A stretch of 64,000 bases of DNA from Hartmannibacter diazotrophicus (GTDB lineage Bacteria; Pseudomonadota; Alphaproteobacteria; Rhizobiales; Pleomorphomonadaceae): NCBI RefSeq assembly GCF_900231165.1, contig NZ_LT960614.1:4976001-5040000 (forward strand). Direction: 5' to 3'. The notes under the pieces were generated by a model. That model was not told the origin of the DNA, made no database searches, and worked only from the letters and a program-made list of their open reading frames with translations. The position numbers and the translations under genes were made by a program. Shown piece after piece: positions 9,874 through 18,742 of this stretch. Each line of letters opens with the position of its first letter. The stretch's first letter is position 1.

Positions 9874-10743
9874 ATGGACAAGGACGCCATCGAGCTTCCC
9901 CCGAAGGATTTTCAAGGCTTCAGGGAATTGCTGTTCAGCCGGCAGATGAAGCTGCCCAAACGGCTGGCGCAGATCGCCGCCTACGCCATGGCCAACCCGG
10001 ACGAGATCGCCCTCGGCACGATCGCGCAGATCGCCGAGAAGGCGGGCGTCCAGCCCTCCGCGCTGGTGCGCTTCTCCCAGACCTACGGCTTCCAGGGCTT
10101 CTCTGATATGCAGGCGCTCTTCCGCGACCGCATCCGGGAGCGCAACTCCACCTATCAGGACCGCCTCGACGCGATTCGCGCCAATTCCGACGGCCAATCG
10201 CGCTCCGCCCGTCTCTTCAAGGGCTTCAGCGAAGCGGCGATCAAGTCCATCGAGACGGTGAACGAGCAACTCGATTTCGCCGAACTCGACAAGGCCATCG
10301 ATCTACTTGCGCGGGCGGAGACAATCTATCTGCTGGCCCAGCGCCGCTCCTACCCGATCACCGCCTATATGCACTATGCCTTTGGCAAGCTGGGCATCAG
10401 GACCTGCCTTGTGGCCTCCAGCAGCGGTGTCGATAGCGAAATCCTCTCCTTTGCGGGCGAACGGGACGCAGCGATCGCCATCAGCTTCACGCCCTATGCC
10501 TCGGCAACCCTGATGCATGTCCGCCAGGCCGCGCAGGCCGGCGTTCCCATCGTCTCGCTGACGGATTCCTTCTTCTCGCCGCTGGTTGCCGACAGCACCG
10601 TCTGGTTCGAGGTCGCCGAGGCCAACTTCCAGGGTTTCCGGTCGCTTTCCGCCACCATGGCCCTTGCGATGACCCTGACGGTCGCCGTCGGCGACGCCCG
10701 CCGCGAGTTGCAGACGGATGAAGAGCCCAAGGCTCAAGGCTGA
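9874..10743 (+). CDS. iolR: RpiR/MurR-family transcriptional regulator, probable IolR
   Basis: This 289-residue regulator has an N-terminal RpiR helix-turn-helix (LGTIAQIAEKAGVQPSALVR, about residues 46-65) and a C-terminal SIS sugar-phosphate-binding domain from about residue 125. ATG 9874 is chosen over ATG 9865 because a GAGG ribosome-binding site lies nine bases upstream of it but abuts the other. It is followed by iolC and iolE, and GGAA-N6-TTCC operators lie on both sides of it. In rhizobia IolR represses the iol genes until 2-keto-myo-inositol or a downstream sugar phosphate accumulates; assignment here rests on family, context and operator. Confidence 0.9.
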   Translation: MDKDAIELPPKDFQGFRELLFSRQMKLPKRLAQIAAYAMANPDEIALGTIAQIAEKAGVQPSALVRFSQTYGFQGFSDMQALFRDRIRERNSTYQDRLDAIRANSDGQSRSARLFKGFSEAAIKSIETVNEQLDFAELDKAIDLLARAETIYLLAQRRSYPITAYMHYAFGKLGIRTCLVASSSGVDSEILSFAGERDAAIAISFTPYASATLMHVRQAAQAGVPIVSLTDSFFSPLVADSTVWFEVAEANFQGFRSLSATMALAMTLTVAVGDARRELQTDEEPKAQG

Positions 10744-10818
10744 AGGTGCCATGCCGTCTGCGTCACGCCGCGCGCAGTAAAGCTGCCGGCCGGGGGGACA
10801 AACGCTGTGCGCGCAACG

Positions 10819-10842
10819 AATATGGAATAATAATTCCATATT
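10819..10842. promoter_or_regulatory. Predicted IolR operator upstream of iolC
   Basis: A perfect 10-4-10 palindrome, AATATGGAAT-AATA-ATTCCATATT, contains GGAA-N6-TTCC at 10824-10837, matching the IolR motif known from S. meliloti. It lies about 140 bases upstream of iolC and downstream of the iolR stop, in an AT-rich island of an otherwise GC-rich region, so it probably covers the iolCE promoter. A further half-site (GAATTCC) lies at 10853-10859. Confidence 0.72.
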
Positions 10843-10980
10843 GACGATTTTAGAATTCCATGTTTTCTTCTCCGCGATGGGAAACCGGTCCGCGACCGCG
10901 CGAGCGGGTCAGGCCGTCCGGTCGCCATGACCTGACGCGCGACCAGCATACGGCCCCAAGGAAGTTCGGGAGACGGGACA

Positions 10981-12891
10981 ATGCCAAAGACCCTCGACGT
11001 GGTGACGATCGGACGCTCGTCGGTCGACCTCTACGGGCAGCAGATCGGTGGCCGGCTGGAGGACGTCACCTCCTTTGCCAAGTCCATCGGCGGCTGCCCG
11101 GCCAACATCGCGGTCGGCACGGCACGCCTCGGCCTGAAATCGGCGCTGGTCACACGCGTCGGCGCCGAGCAGATGGGCGGCTTCATCCGCGAGGGCTTGG
11201 CCCGCGAGGGCGTTGCCACCGACGGCGTCATCGTCGACCGGCAGCGGCTGACCGCGCTGGTGCTTCTGGCCGTGCGCGACGAGGGCGTCTCGCCGATGAT
11301 CTTCTATCGCTCCGACTGCGCCGACATGGCGCTGGAAGAAGGCGACCTCGATGAAGCCTTCATCGCCTCGTCCCGCGCGGTGCTGGTGACGGGCACGCAT
11401 TTCTCCCGGCCCAACACGGCCGCCGCCCAGACAAAGGCGATCCGCATCGCCAAGGCGCATGGCGCACGGGTCATCTTCGACATCGACTACCGGCCCAATC
11501 TCTGGGGCCTTGCCGGCCACGACGCCGGCTTCGAGCGCTACGTGAAATCCGATCTCGTCACGAAAAACCTCGCCGGCGTCCTGCCAGACTGCGACCTGAT
11601 CGTCGGTACCGAGGAGGAGATCCTGATCGCCTCGGGCGCCGACGACGTGCTCTCGGCCCTGAAGGCGATCCGACAGGTCTCCGCCGCGACCATCGTCCTG
11701 AAACGCGGCGCCATGGGCTGCATCGTCTACGATGGCCCGATCAGCGACGACCTGGAGGACGGCATCGTCGGCGACGGCTTCCTGATCGAGGTCTACAATG
11801 TGCTCGGCGCGGGCGATGCCTTCATGTCGGGCTTCCTGCGCGGCTGGCTGAAGGACGAGCCGCTGGCGACCTGCGCCACCTGGGCCAACGCCTGCGGCGC
11901 CATCGCGGTCTCGCGCCTGCTCTGTTCGCCGGAATATCCGACCTTCGACGAACTCAACCATTTCCTCACCAAGGGCGCCTCCACGAAAGCCCTGCGCAAG
12001 GACGCGGCCTTGAACCACATCCATTGGGCGACGACCCGCCGTCCGCAGCCCGAGACCCTGATGGCGCTCGCCTGCGATCATCGCATGCAAATCGAGCAGA
12101 TCGCCGACCGCCTCGGCGTCGACCGCGGCAGGATCGAGGATTTCAAGGTGCTGACGGTGGAGGCCGCCGCCAAGGTCGCGGCCGGCCGGCCGGGCTATGG
12201 CATGCTGCTCGATTCCACCTACGGCCAGAAGGCCCTCTACAAGGCGAGCTACCAGCCCTTCTGGATCGCCCGTCCGGTCGAGCAGCCAGGTTCCCGGCCG
12301 CTCGACTTCGACCATCTCCCGGACCTCGGCAGCCATCTCACCGAATGGCCGGTCGACCACTGCATCAAGTGCCTCTGCTTCTACCATCCGGACGATCCGC
12401 CGGAGCTGAAGAAGCGGCAGGAACGCGAGTTGCTGCGCCTTCATGATGCCGCGCGCACCGTTGGCCGCGAATTGCTGGTGGAAATCATCGCCGGCAAGCA
12501 CGGACCGCTCACCGAGACGACCGTCGCCTCGGTGATCCAGCGGCTCTATCACCTCGGCATCAGGCCGGACTGGTGGAAGCTGGAGCCGCAGTCCGATCCG
12601 AAGGCCTGGAAGGCCATCGAGGCTGTGATCGCCTCCAACGATGTCTACTGCCGCGGGATCGTGCTCCTCGGCCTCGATGCGCCGAAGGCCGAACTCGTCG
12701 CCGCCTTCAAGGCCGCTGCGGTAACGCCGATGGTCAAAGGCTTCGCCGTCGGGCGGACGATTTTCGCCGCCGCCGCCGACAGGTGGCTTGCCGGCCAGAT
12801 CAGCGACGAGGAAGCCATTGATGACATGGCGACAAAATTCCAGGCGCTGTGCGATGCCTGGCAACGCGCCACGAGAGCCGAGGCCGCCTGA
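10981..12891 (+). CDS. iolC: IolC fused to DUF2090: 5-dehydro-2-deoxygluconokinase / 5-dehydro-2-deoxyphosphogluconate aldolase
   Basis: This 636-residue two-domain enzyme covers two steps of myo-inositol breakdown. Residues 1 to about 325 form a PfkB kinase with the N-terminal GGCPANIA motif and the catalytic GAGDAF motif (in VLGAGDAFMSGF), phosphorylating 5-dehydro-2-deoxygluconate. Residues from about 340 to the end form a DUF2090 domain with an aldolase-like barrel (starting near LMALACDHRMQIEQ), expected to split the product into dihydroxyacetone phosphate and malonate semialdehyde. The fusion is usual in rhizobia and explains the lack of a separate iolJ. It lies behind an IolR operator and 89 bases before iolE. 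A purine-rich GGGAGACGGGAC leader precedes the ATG. Confidence 0.94.
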   Translation: MPKTLDVVTIGRSSVDLYGQQIGGRLEDVTSFAKSIGGCPANIAVGTARLGLKSALVTRVGAEQMGGFIREGLAREGVATDGVIVDRQRLTALVLLAVRDEGVSPMIFYRSDCADMALEEGDLDEAFIASSRAVLVTGTHFSRPNTAAAQTKAIRIAKAHGARVIFDIDYRPNLWGLAGHDAGFERYVKSDLVTKNLAGVLPDCDLIVGTEEEILIASGADDVLSALKAIRQVSAATIVLKRGAMGCIVYDGPISDDLEDGIVGDGFLIEVYNVLGAGDAFMSGFLRGWLKDEPLATCATWANACGAIAVSRLLCSPEYPTFDELNHFLTKGASTKALRKDAALNHIHWATTRRPQPETLMALACDHRMQIEQIADRLGVDRGRIEDFKVLTVEAAAKVAAGRPGYGMLLDSTYGQKALYKASYQPFWIARPVEQPGSRPLDFDHLPDLGSHLTEWPVDHCIKCLCFYHPDDPPELKKRQERELLRLHDAARTVGRELLVEIIAGKHGPLTETTVASVIQRLYHLGIRPDWWKLEPQSDPKAWKAIEAVIASNDVYCRGIVLLGLDAPKAELVAAFKAAAVTPMVKGFAVGRTIFAAAADRWLAGQISDEEAIDDMATKFQALCDAWQRATRAEAA

Positions 12892-12980
12892 ACGCAGGCG
12901 CCGCAATCGAGAAGACCACCCATCAGACCTTCCGCAACCTTGCGCAAGGTCGTTCACTCCCCATCCGGAGCCAACAAAAA

Positions 12981-13862
12981 ATGATCCGTATCGGTGCCAA
13001 TCCGATCTGCTGGTCCAACGACGACATGATCGAAATCGGCGGCAACATCAGCCTCGAGCAATGCCTTTCCGAAGCCAGCGAAATCGGCATCGAGGGCATG
13101 GAACTCGGCAACAAGTTTCCGAAGACCGCCGAGGCCCTGAAATCGAAGCTCGCCGAATACGGCATGGTCTTCATTTCCGGCTGGTACTCGACCTTCCTGC
13201 TGGAGCGGGACGCGGAGGCGGAATTCGAGGCTGCTCAGGAGGCCCTTGCGCTGCGCAAGGGCGCCGGCGCCGAGGTGCTGATCGTCTGCGAATGCACCCG
13301 CACGGTCCATGGCGTGAAGGAGGCTCCGCTGTCACGGCGCCCCGTGATGACCGACGCCGAGTGGGATGCCTTCCTTCCCCGGATGACGCGCTTTGCCGAG
13401 CTGGTGAAGGACTACGGCCTGCAACTCGTCTACCACCATCACATGGGAACCGTCGTGCAGACCGAGCCGGAGATCGACCGCCTCATGGCCGGCACCGGCC
13501 CGGCGGTCAAGCTCCTGCTCGACACCGGCCACGCCACCTGGGGCGGCGCCGATCCGGTGCGCCTTGCCCGGCTCTACCGGGACCGCATCGGTCATTTCCA
13601 CGCCAAGGACGTGCGCGAGGACGTGCGCGCGAAGTCGGAAGCCAGCGACTGGTCCTTCCTCGACAGCGTTCTGGAGGGCGTCTACACCCAGCCCGGCGAT
13701 GGCAAGGTGGATTATGTCTCGGTGTTCCGCGAGATTCCGGACTATTCCGGCTGGGTGGTGATCGAGGCCGAGCAGGATCCCGAAAAGGCCAATCCGAAGC
13801 AATATGTCACGATGGGATTTGCCAATCTCAACCGCTTCCTGAAGGAAGCCGGGCTGAAGTAG
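12981..13862 (+). CDS. iolE: Myo-inosose-2 dehydratase IolE
   Basis: This 293-residue xylose-isomerase-like barrel dehydrates 2-keto-myo-inositol. The N-terminus IGANPICWSNDD is characteristic of IolE, and the metal-binding ligands appear in the Glu, Asp and His positions of YHHHMGT, LLDTGHATWGG and HFHAKD. ATG 12981 gives the expected N-terminus and has GGAG ten bases upstream. In classical rhizobial operons iolD lies between iolC and iolE and iolB follows; both are missing here, so the pathway must be completed by genes elsewhere. A palindromic repeat element follows the stop. Confidence 0.94.
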   Translation: MIRIGANPICWSNDDMIEIGGNISLEQCLSEASEIGIEGMELGNKFPKTAEALKSKLAEYGMVFISGWYSTFLLERDAEAEFEAAQEALALRKGAGAEVLIVCECTRTVHGVKEAPLSRRPVMTDAEWDAFLPRMTRFAELVKDYGLQLVYHHHMGTVVQTEPEIDRLMAGTGPAVKLLLDTGHATWGGADPVRLARLYRDRIGHFHAKDVREDVRAKSEASDWSFLDSVLEGVYTQPGDGKVDYVSVFREIPDYSGWVVIEAEQDPEKANPKQYVTMGFANLNRFLKEAGLK

Positions 13863-13897
13863 GGGCAATCCTCTCTGTCATTGACCCGGGCGACATG

Positions 13898-14036
13898 TCA
13901 TTCCCGGCCGAGGTCTGAAAGACCGAGGGGAAGGGAATCCATAAATCAGCCCGGGAATTTCCGCTGCTCACGTCTGGATCCCCTTCCCTCGCCTCGCTTT
14001 GCTCCGCTCGCCGGGATGACAGCGGGCGAGCGGAGC
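13898..14036. repeat. Extragenic palindromic element between convergent genes
   Basis: The iolE-RND intergenic space is made almost entirely of nested inverted repeats: GTCATTCCCGG (13898-13907 and on) against CCGGGATGAC (14011-14020), a CGAGGGGAAGGGAATCCA block (13924-13941) against TGGATCCCCTTCCCTCG (13975-13991), and a perfect 12-base pair of GCTCCGCTCGCC (14001-14012) with GGCGAGCGGAGC (14025-14036). The GTCAT-CCGG ends are typical of dispersed extragenic repeats in alphaproteobacteria. It may also terminate both convergent transcripts. Confidence 0.6.
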
Positions 14037-14058
14037 AATCTGTCCGAAGCTGCCCGCC

Positions 14059-17000
14059 TTACGTCCTCAGCACCCGGTAGATCGCCGGGATGACCAGCAC
14101 CGTCAGCAGTGTCGACGACGCAAGGCCGAAGAGCAGCGAGATGGCGAGGCCCTGGAAGATCGGGTCTGCCAGGATCACCGCCGCGCCGATCATCGCCGCG
14201 AGCGCGGTGAGAAGGATCGGCTTGAAGCGGATCGAGCCGGCCTCGATCAGCACATCCACCAGCGGCCTCTCCCCGCCCTGCGCGTGCTTGATGAAGTCGA
14301 CGAGCAGGATCGAGTTGCGCACGATGATGCCGGCAAGCGCGATGAAGCCGATCATCGAGGTGGCCGTGAACGGCGCGTGGAACAGCCAGTGGCCGCCGAG
14401 GATGCCGATGAAGGTCAGCGGGATCGGCGTCAGGATGACGAGCGGCAGCTTGAACGAGCCGAACTGCGCCACGACGAGGATGTAGATGCCGATCATCGCC
14501 ACCATGAAGGCGGCCCCCATGTCGCGGAAGGTGACCCAAGTCACTTCCCACTCGCCGTCCCAGAGCAGAACGGGCTCCGCCCGGTCGGCAGGCTGGCCGT
14601 GGAGGGCGATGACGGGTTTCGTAAGGCCTGTCCAATCCTCCGCGTCGATCGCCTTCTGCACGGCAAGCATGCCGTAGAGCGGGGCCTCGAATTCGCCGGC
14701 AAGTTCCGCCGTCACCATCTCGGCATCGATCCCGTTGTGCCGGAAGACCGGATAGGAGGCCTGTTCGCGTTCGACATCGACCACGTCGCCGAGTTCGACG
14801 ACACCCCGCGCACCCGGCAGCACATTGGCCGGGATCGGCGTCGAGAGCGCCCGCTCGTCGAGCACCTTTTCGTTCTTCGGCAGCCCGAGGATGATCGGGA
14901 TCGGCTGACGGCCGCCGCCCCGGTGCGAATAGCCGACGGTGGGCGACGTGCCGAGCATCTGCAGTGTGTCGAAGACATCGCTTTCCTGCACACTGAAGAA
15001 TTCCAGCTTGTCCGGCGAAATCCTCGCCCTCAGCCGCTCGGCCGGGGTTCCGAAGGAATTGTCGACGTCGACGATGAAGGGTACCGACTTGAAGGCGTGC
15101 TCGACCTTCTCGGCCACCGCGCGCCGCTCCTCGGGCGTCGGCCCGTAGATTTCGGCCAGCAGCGTCGCCATCACCGGCGGGCCGGGCGGCGGCTCGACCA
15201 CCTTCAGCGACGTGCCAGCGGGCATGTCGATGGCGGCGATCTGGTGCCTGAGATCAAGCGCGATCTCGTGGCTCGACCGCTCCCGGTCACCCTTCGATGT
15301 GAGCTTGAGCTCCACGTCGCCCTGATAGGGCGCCGAGCGCATGTAATAGTGCCGGACGAGACCGTTGAAGTTGAACGGCGAGGCGCTGGCGGCATGGGTA
15401 TTGGCGGAAATCACCTCCGGCATGCTGAGGGCGACACGGGCGACCTCCTGCGCGACCGCGTCGGTCGCCTCAACGGACGAGCCCTCCGGCAGGTCGACCG
15501 TCACCATCAGCTCCGACTTGTTGTCGAAGGGCAGCAGCTTCACCGTCACGTCCTGCGTGTAGAAGAGGCCAAGCGAGGCGAGCGTCAAAATACCGACGCC
15601 AAGAAGGAAGAACCAGCTCGTCGCCTTGCTCTTCAGCACCGGCCGGGCCACCGCCGCATAGATGCGGCCGAGAACGCCGCCCTGCCCGTGAGCCTCGCCA
15701 TGCGCGGCCATCGGGGCCTTGCCGGCAAATTTCAGCATCAGCCACGGCGTGACCGTGACGGCGACGAAGAAGGAGAAGATCATCGCCGCCGACGCATTCG
15801 CGGGGATCGGGCTCATGTAAGGGCCCATCATGCCGGAGACGAAGAGCATCGGCAGGAGCGCCGCGACCACCGTGAGGGTCGCGACGATCGTCGGGTTGCC
15901 GACCTCCGCCACCGCCTCGATGGCCGCCTGGCGGCGGTCCTTGCCGTCGTTGAAGCCCCAGTGCCGTGCGATATTCTCGATCACCACGATGGCGTCGTCG
16001 ACAAGAATGCCGATGGAGAAGATCAGCGCGAAGAGCGAGACGCGGTTGAGCGTGTAGCCCATCACATTCGCGGCAAAGAGCGTGAGCAGGATCGTGACCG
16101 GAATGACGATCGCGACCACCAGCGCCTCGCGCCGGCCGATTGCCACGAAGACGAGTGCGATGATGGAGATCGTCGCAAGGCCGAGATGGAAGAGAAGCTC
16201 GTTCGCCTTCTCGTTGGCCGTCTCGCCATAGTCGCGCGTGACATCCACGCGAACGGATTCCGGGATCAGCGAGCCTTCGAGGGCGTGGACACGCTCGATG
16301 ATCCGCTCGGCGACGACCACAGCATTGGCACCGGCGCGCTTGGCGATCGCCACGGTCACGGCCGGCACGCGCTCAGGATTGCCGCCGGCGTCGCGGCGCA
16401 GGCTTGCCGAACGGGCATCCGCCGTATCCGGATCGTAGGAAATGTTGGCGACGTCGCGCACGTAGACCGGCCGGTTGTCGCGGGTCGTGATCACCAGGTT
16501 GCCGATCTCGGTCGAGGTCGACAGCGTCTGGCCGGCGACCATCTCGATCTGCTTGCCCTGATCGCGCACGAGGCCGGTGGAAAAGGCCCTGTTCGCGGCC
16601 GTCACCTTGGCGCTCAGCTGCTGCAGCGTGACGCCGTAAAGGGCGAGCTTTTCCGAATCCGGCGCAAGACGAATGGCGTCCGGCGCCTCGCCGACGAGAT
16701 AGGTGAGGCCGACATCCTCGATGGTCGAAAGATCGGTCCTAAGTTCCCGCCCGATGCGCGTCAGGTCGCCGGCGGCAACGCCCTGTCCCTTGACGCCTTC
16801 GGCGGGCGTCAGCGTCAGGGCGACGATGGCGACATCGTCGATGCCGCGCCCGACGACGAGCGGCTCGGGAATGCCGACCGGAATCCGGTCGAGATTGGCC
16901 CTGATCTTGTCATGGACGCGCAGGACCGCGGCGTCGGACGACGTGCCGACCTCGAAGCGGGCCGTGACCACCGCCCGGTCGTCGGACGTCTGCGAATAGA

Positions 17001-17262
17001 CATGCTCGACGTCGTTGATGCCCTTGATGATGGTCTCGAGCGGCTCGGTGACGAGCTTGACCGCATCTTCCGCCTTGAGCCCGTTGGCCTGGACGATGAT
17101 GTCCACCATGGGCACGGAGATCTGCGGCTCCTCCTCACGCGGCAGCGTGACGAGCGCGACAAGGCCGAGCGCCAGGGATGCGAGGAGAAAGAGGGGTGTC
17201 AGCGGCGAGGTGATGAAGGCCTTCGTCAGCCCGCCGGCAATTCCGAGACGAGGCGACGTCAT
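14059..17262 (-). CDS. RND efflux pump inner-membrane permease
   Basis: This 1067-residue permease of the AcrB/MexB-like RND superfamily exports substrates using the proton gradient. One transmembrane helix near residue 25 is followed by a large periplasmic porter domain, then helices 2-6 (about 345-560). The proton-relay pair is visible in helix 4 (SIGILVDDAIVVIENIARH), and a second periplasmic domain and helices follow, ending near residue 1060. It overlaps the adaptor gene by four bases and sits in an operon with it and a DUF2892 protein. No outer-membrane channel gene is present, so a shared TolC-type channel is presumed. Substrate cannot be told from sequence; the heavy-metal (CusA) methionine motifs were not evident. 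Confidence 0.93.
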   Translation of the reverse strand: MTSPRLGIAGGLTKAFITSPLTPLFLLASLALGLVALVTLPREEEPQISVPMVDIIVQANGLKAEDAVKLVTEPLETIIKGINDVEHVYSQTSDDRAVVTARFEVGTSSDAAVLRVHDKIRANLDRIPVGIPEPLVVGRGIDDVAIVALTLTPAEGVKGQGVAAGDLTRIGRELRTDLSTIEDVGLTYLVGEAPDAIRLAPDSEKLALYGVTLQQLSAKVTAANRAFSTGLVRDQGKQIEMVAGQTLSTSTEIGNLVITTRDNRPVYVRDVANISYDPDTADARSASLRRDAGGNPERVPAVTVAIAKRAGANAVVVAERIIERVHALEGSLIPESVRVDVTRDYGETANEKANELLFHLGLATISIIALVFVAIGRREALVVAIVIPVTILLTLFAANVMGYTLNRVSLFALIFSIGILVDDAIVVIENIARHWGFNDGKDRRQAAIEAVAEVGNPTIVATLTVVAALLPMLFVSGMMGPYMSPIPANASAAMIFSFFVAVTVTPWLMLKFAGKAPMAAHGEAHGQGGVLGRIYAAVARPVLKSKATSWFFLLGVGILTLASLGLFYTQDVTVKLLPFDNKSELMVTVDLPEGSSVEATDAVAQEVARVALSMPEVISANTHAASASPFNFNGLVRHYYMRSAPYQGDVELKLTSKGDRERSSHEIALDLRHQIAAIDMPAGTSLKVVEPPPGPPVMATLLAEIYGPTPEERRAVAEKVEHAFKSVPFIVDVDNSFGTPAERLRARISPDKLEFFSVQESDVFDTLQMLGTSPTVGYSHRGGGRQPIPIILGLPKNEKVLDERALSTPIPANVLPGARGVVELGDVVDVEREQASYPVFRHNGIDAEMVTAELAGEFEAPLYGMLAVQKAIDAEDWTGLTKPVIALHGQPADRAEPVLLWDGEWEVTWVTFRDMGAAFMVAMIGIYILVVAQFGSFKLPLVILTPIPLTFIGILGGHWLFHAPFTATSMIGFIALAGIIVRNSILLVDFIKHAQGGERPLVDVLIEAGSIRFKPILLTALAAMIGAAVILADPIFQGLAISLLFGLASSTLLTVLVIPAIYRVLRT

Positions 17263-18260
17263 GGCAGCACGATCTCGGACCCGGCCTCAAGGCCGCTCAG
17301 GACTTCGACATAGGACTTGCCGTCGGCATCGAAATGCCCGCCGGTCACGACGGCACGCTCGATCGGCCCTTCCGCCGAGTTCACATCGACCATGTCGATG
17401 CCCCGCACCGTGCGAATGGCGTCGGTCGGCACGGCGAGAACATGGCGCTCGCCAACGGGGACGCGAACCAGCAGGCGCGCGTCGATGAAGGCAGTGTCGA
17501 GACCCTGCACCTCGACATCGGCAATCACACGGCCGTTCTCGATCAGCGGATAAATCTTGGCAAGCCGCCCCGTCTTCGTGCCGTTCGCCGTCTCGATCTC
17601 GAGATCGGCGCCGGTCTTCAGCATGACGGCATGGCGCTCGGGAATGGCAAGACGCAGGAAGACGCCGCCGCCGCCGACCGTCGCCACCGTCTCGCCGGCC
17701 TGGACGAACCCACCCCTGGTGACCGGAACCGCCAGAACGCGGCCATTCGTCGGCGCCAGCACGTCGCCTTCGGCAAGCTGCTGCTTCAGCACCTGGCGCT
17801 GGGCCTCGGTCGAGGCGACCTGATTGGTGAACACATCGACTTCGGTGCGCAGCTGGTCGAGCCGCTGGGTCGAGACGACGCCCCGTGCAAGAAGGCTCTG
17901 CCCGCGCTCCAGTTCGGTGCGGGCATTGTCGAGCTGCGAGCCGAGCGCCCGAAGCTGGGCGTCGAGCGCATCGATCTGGAAGGCGATCTTGTCGTCATGA
18001 ACGCTGGCGATCTTCTGGCCGACGGCAACCGTGTCGCCTTCGGTCACCTCCAGCGACAGCAGCGTGCCGCCGATCCGCGCCCGGGCGGGAACGGTGTCGC
18101 GTGCCTCGATCCGGCCGTAGACGGCCTTCCATTCGGTCGTCGTCATGGGTTCGAGGACATAGGTGCCCGCCGCCTGGGCGCCGGCCACGGAGCCAGGCAC
18201 GAACGGAGCAAGCAGAACCGCGACCGCGACGGCCGGGCCGAAAAGACGCCAGACATTCAT
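17259..18260 (-). CDS. RND efflux periplasmic adaptor (membrane fusion protein)
   Basis: This 333-residue HlyD/AcrA-type adaptor connects the RND pump to an outer-membrane channel. A signal sequence covers about residues 1-30, with no lipobox Cys, so it is probably tethered by the uncleaved helix. The barrel/lipoyl halves flank a short coiled-coil hairpin around residues 85-150 (ALDAQLRALGSQLDNARTEL region), and a beta-barrel and membrane-proximal domain follow. ATG 18260 is preceded by GGGGGAA. It lies 22 bases after the DUF2892 gene and overlaps the pump gene, so all three are one operon. Confidence 0.92.
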   Translation of the reverse strand: MNVWRLFGPAVAVAVLLAPFVPGSVAGAQAAGTYVLEPMTTTEWKAVYGRIEARDTVPARARIGGTLLSLEVTEGDTVAVGQKIASVHDDKIAFQIDALDAQLRALGSQLDNARTELERGQSLLARGVVSTQRLDQLRTEVDVFTNQVASTEAQRQVLKQQLAEGDVLAPTNGRVLAVPVTRGGFVQAGETVATVGGGGVFLRLAIPERHAVMLKTGADLEIETANGTKTGRLAKIYPLIENGRVIADVEVQGLDTAFIDARLLVRVPVGERHVLAVPTDAIRTVRGIDMVDVNSAEGPIERAVVTGGHFDADGKSYVEVLSGLEAGSEIVLP

Positions 18261-18282
18261 TGTGTTTTCCCCCGGGCGCGCC

Positions 18283-18483
18283 TTAGAAGGCACATCCCTG
18301 TTTCGCTCCGAGCTTCCTGAAGATGATGGCGGCCGGGCAGAATCCGGTAAAAGCCGACTGCAGCATGTTGAAGCCGATGAAGACGGTCAGCCAGGCGAAA
18401 TAGGGTGAGACGTAGACCGTCAGCGCGACGGACAGGAGAATCATGATGCCGGCAAAGGCAAGAACGATGCGATCGAGTGTCAT
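18283..18483 (-). CDS. DUF2892 (YgaP-like transmembrane) small membrane protein
   Basis: This 66-residue protein consists of two transmembrane helices (about residues 7-27 and 29-48) and a short cytoplasmic tail with two cysteines, C49 in the GFCPA motif and C64 near the C-terminus. The family is the membrane domain found alone or fused to rhodanese in YgaP, and is often linked to sulfide or persulfide regulons under ArsR-type repressors. It is the first gene of the RND operon, and a 17-base palindrome lies just upstream of its start. A role in sulfur stress is inferred from family and operator. Confidence 0.85.
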   Translation of the reverse strand: MTLDRIVLAFAGIMILLSVALTVYVSPYFAWLTVFIGFNMLQSAFTGFCPAAIIFRKLGAKQGCAF

Positions 18484-18504
18484 GGGAGCCTCGCTAGATA
18501 TATT

Positions 18505-18521
18505 AGATATTAGTAATATCT
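18505..18521. promoter_or_regulatory. Palindromic operator of the DUF2892-RND operon
   Basis: AGATATTA-G-TAATATCT is a perfect 8-1-8 palindrome located 22 bases upstream of the DUF2892 start and surrounded by further AT-rich sequence (TAGATATAT just before it). Such short AT-rich dyads are typical of ArsR/SmtB-family repressors such as BigR. No ArsR gene is in the window, so the cognate repressor would act in trans. Confidence 0.6.
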
Positions 18522-18742
18522 GAAATACTCAAAAACTGTCAAGCCGCTTGTCCAGCTTTCTTGCCGAAAGGCCGGGCTGCGCGACATGGTGGCCTCCAAC
18601 GGCATTGCGCGCCAAGATAGGCCCCGCCAACTGGCCCGCGCATTGAAATGCATCAATCTTTCCCGGCAAAAATGCCGGCCGGGCAGGAATTCGGCCCCGC
18701 CCGGCGTGAACCGCTGCCGGTTCAGAACGGATCAAGGACACG

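Noticed and set aside
10909-12957. Very long open frame (682 codons) on the minus strand opposite iolC
   Set aside because: It is a shadow frame caused by high-GC codon usage opposite iolC. Its translation has no family motif and it runs into the iolC promoter region.
14284-17313. 1009-codon open frame on the plus strand opposite the RND permease
   Set aside because: It is a shadow of the RND gene; its translation is Arg/Asp/His-rich low-complexity sequence with no domain or start signal.
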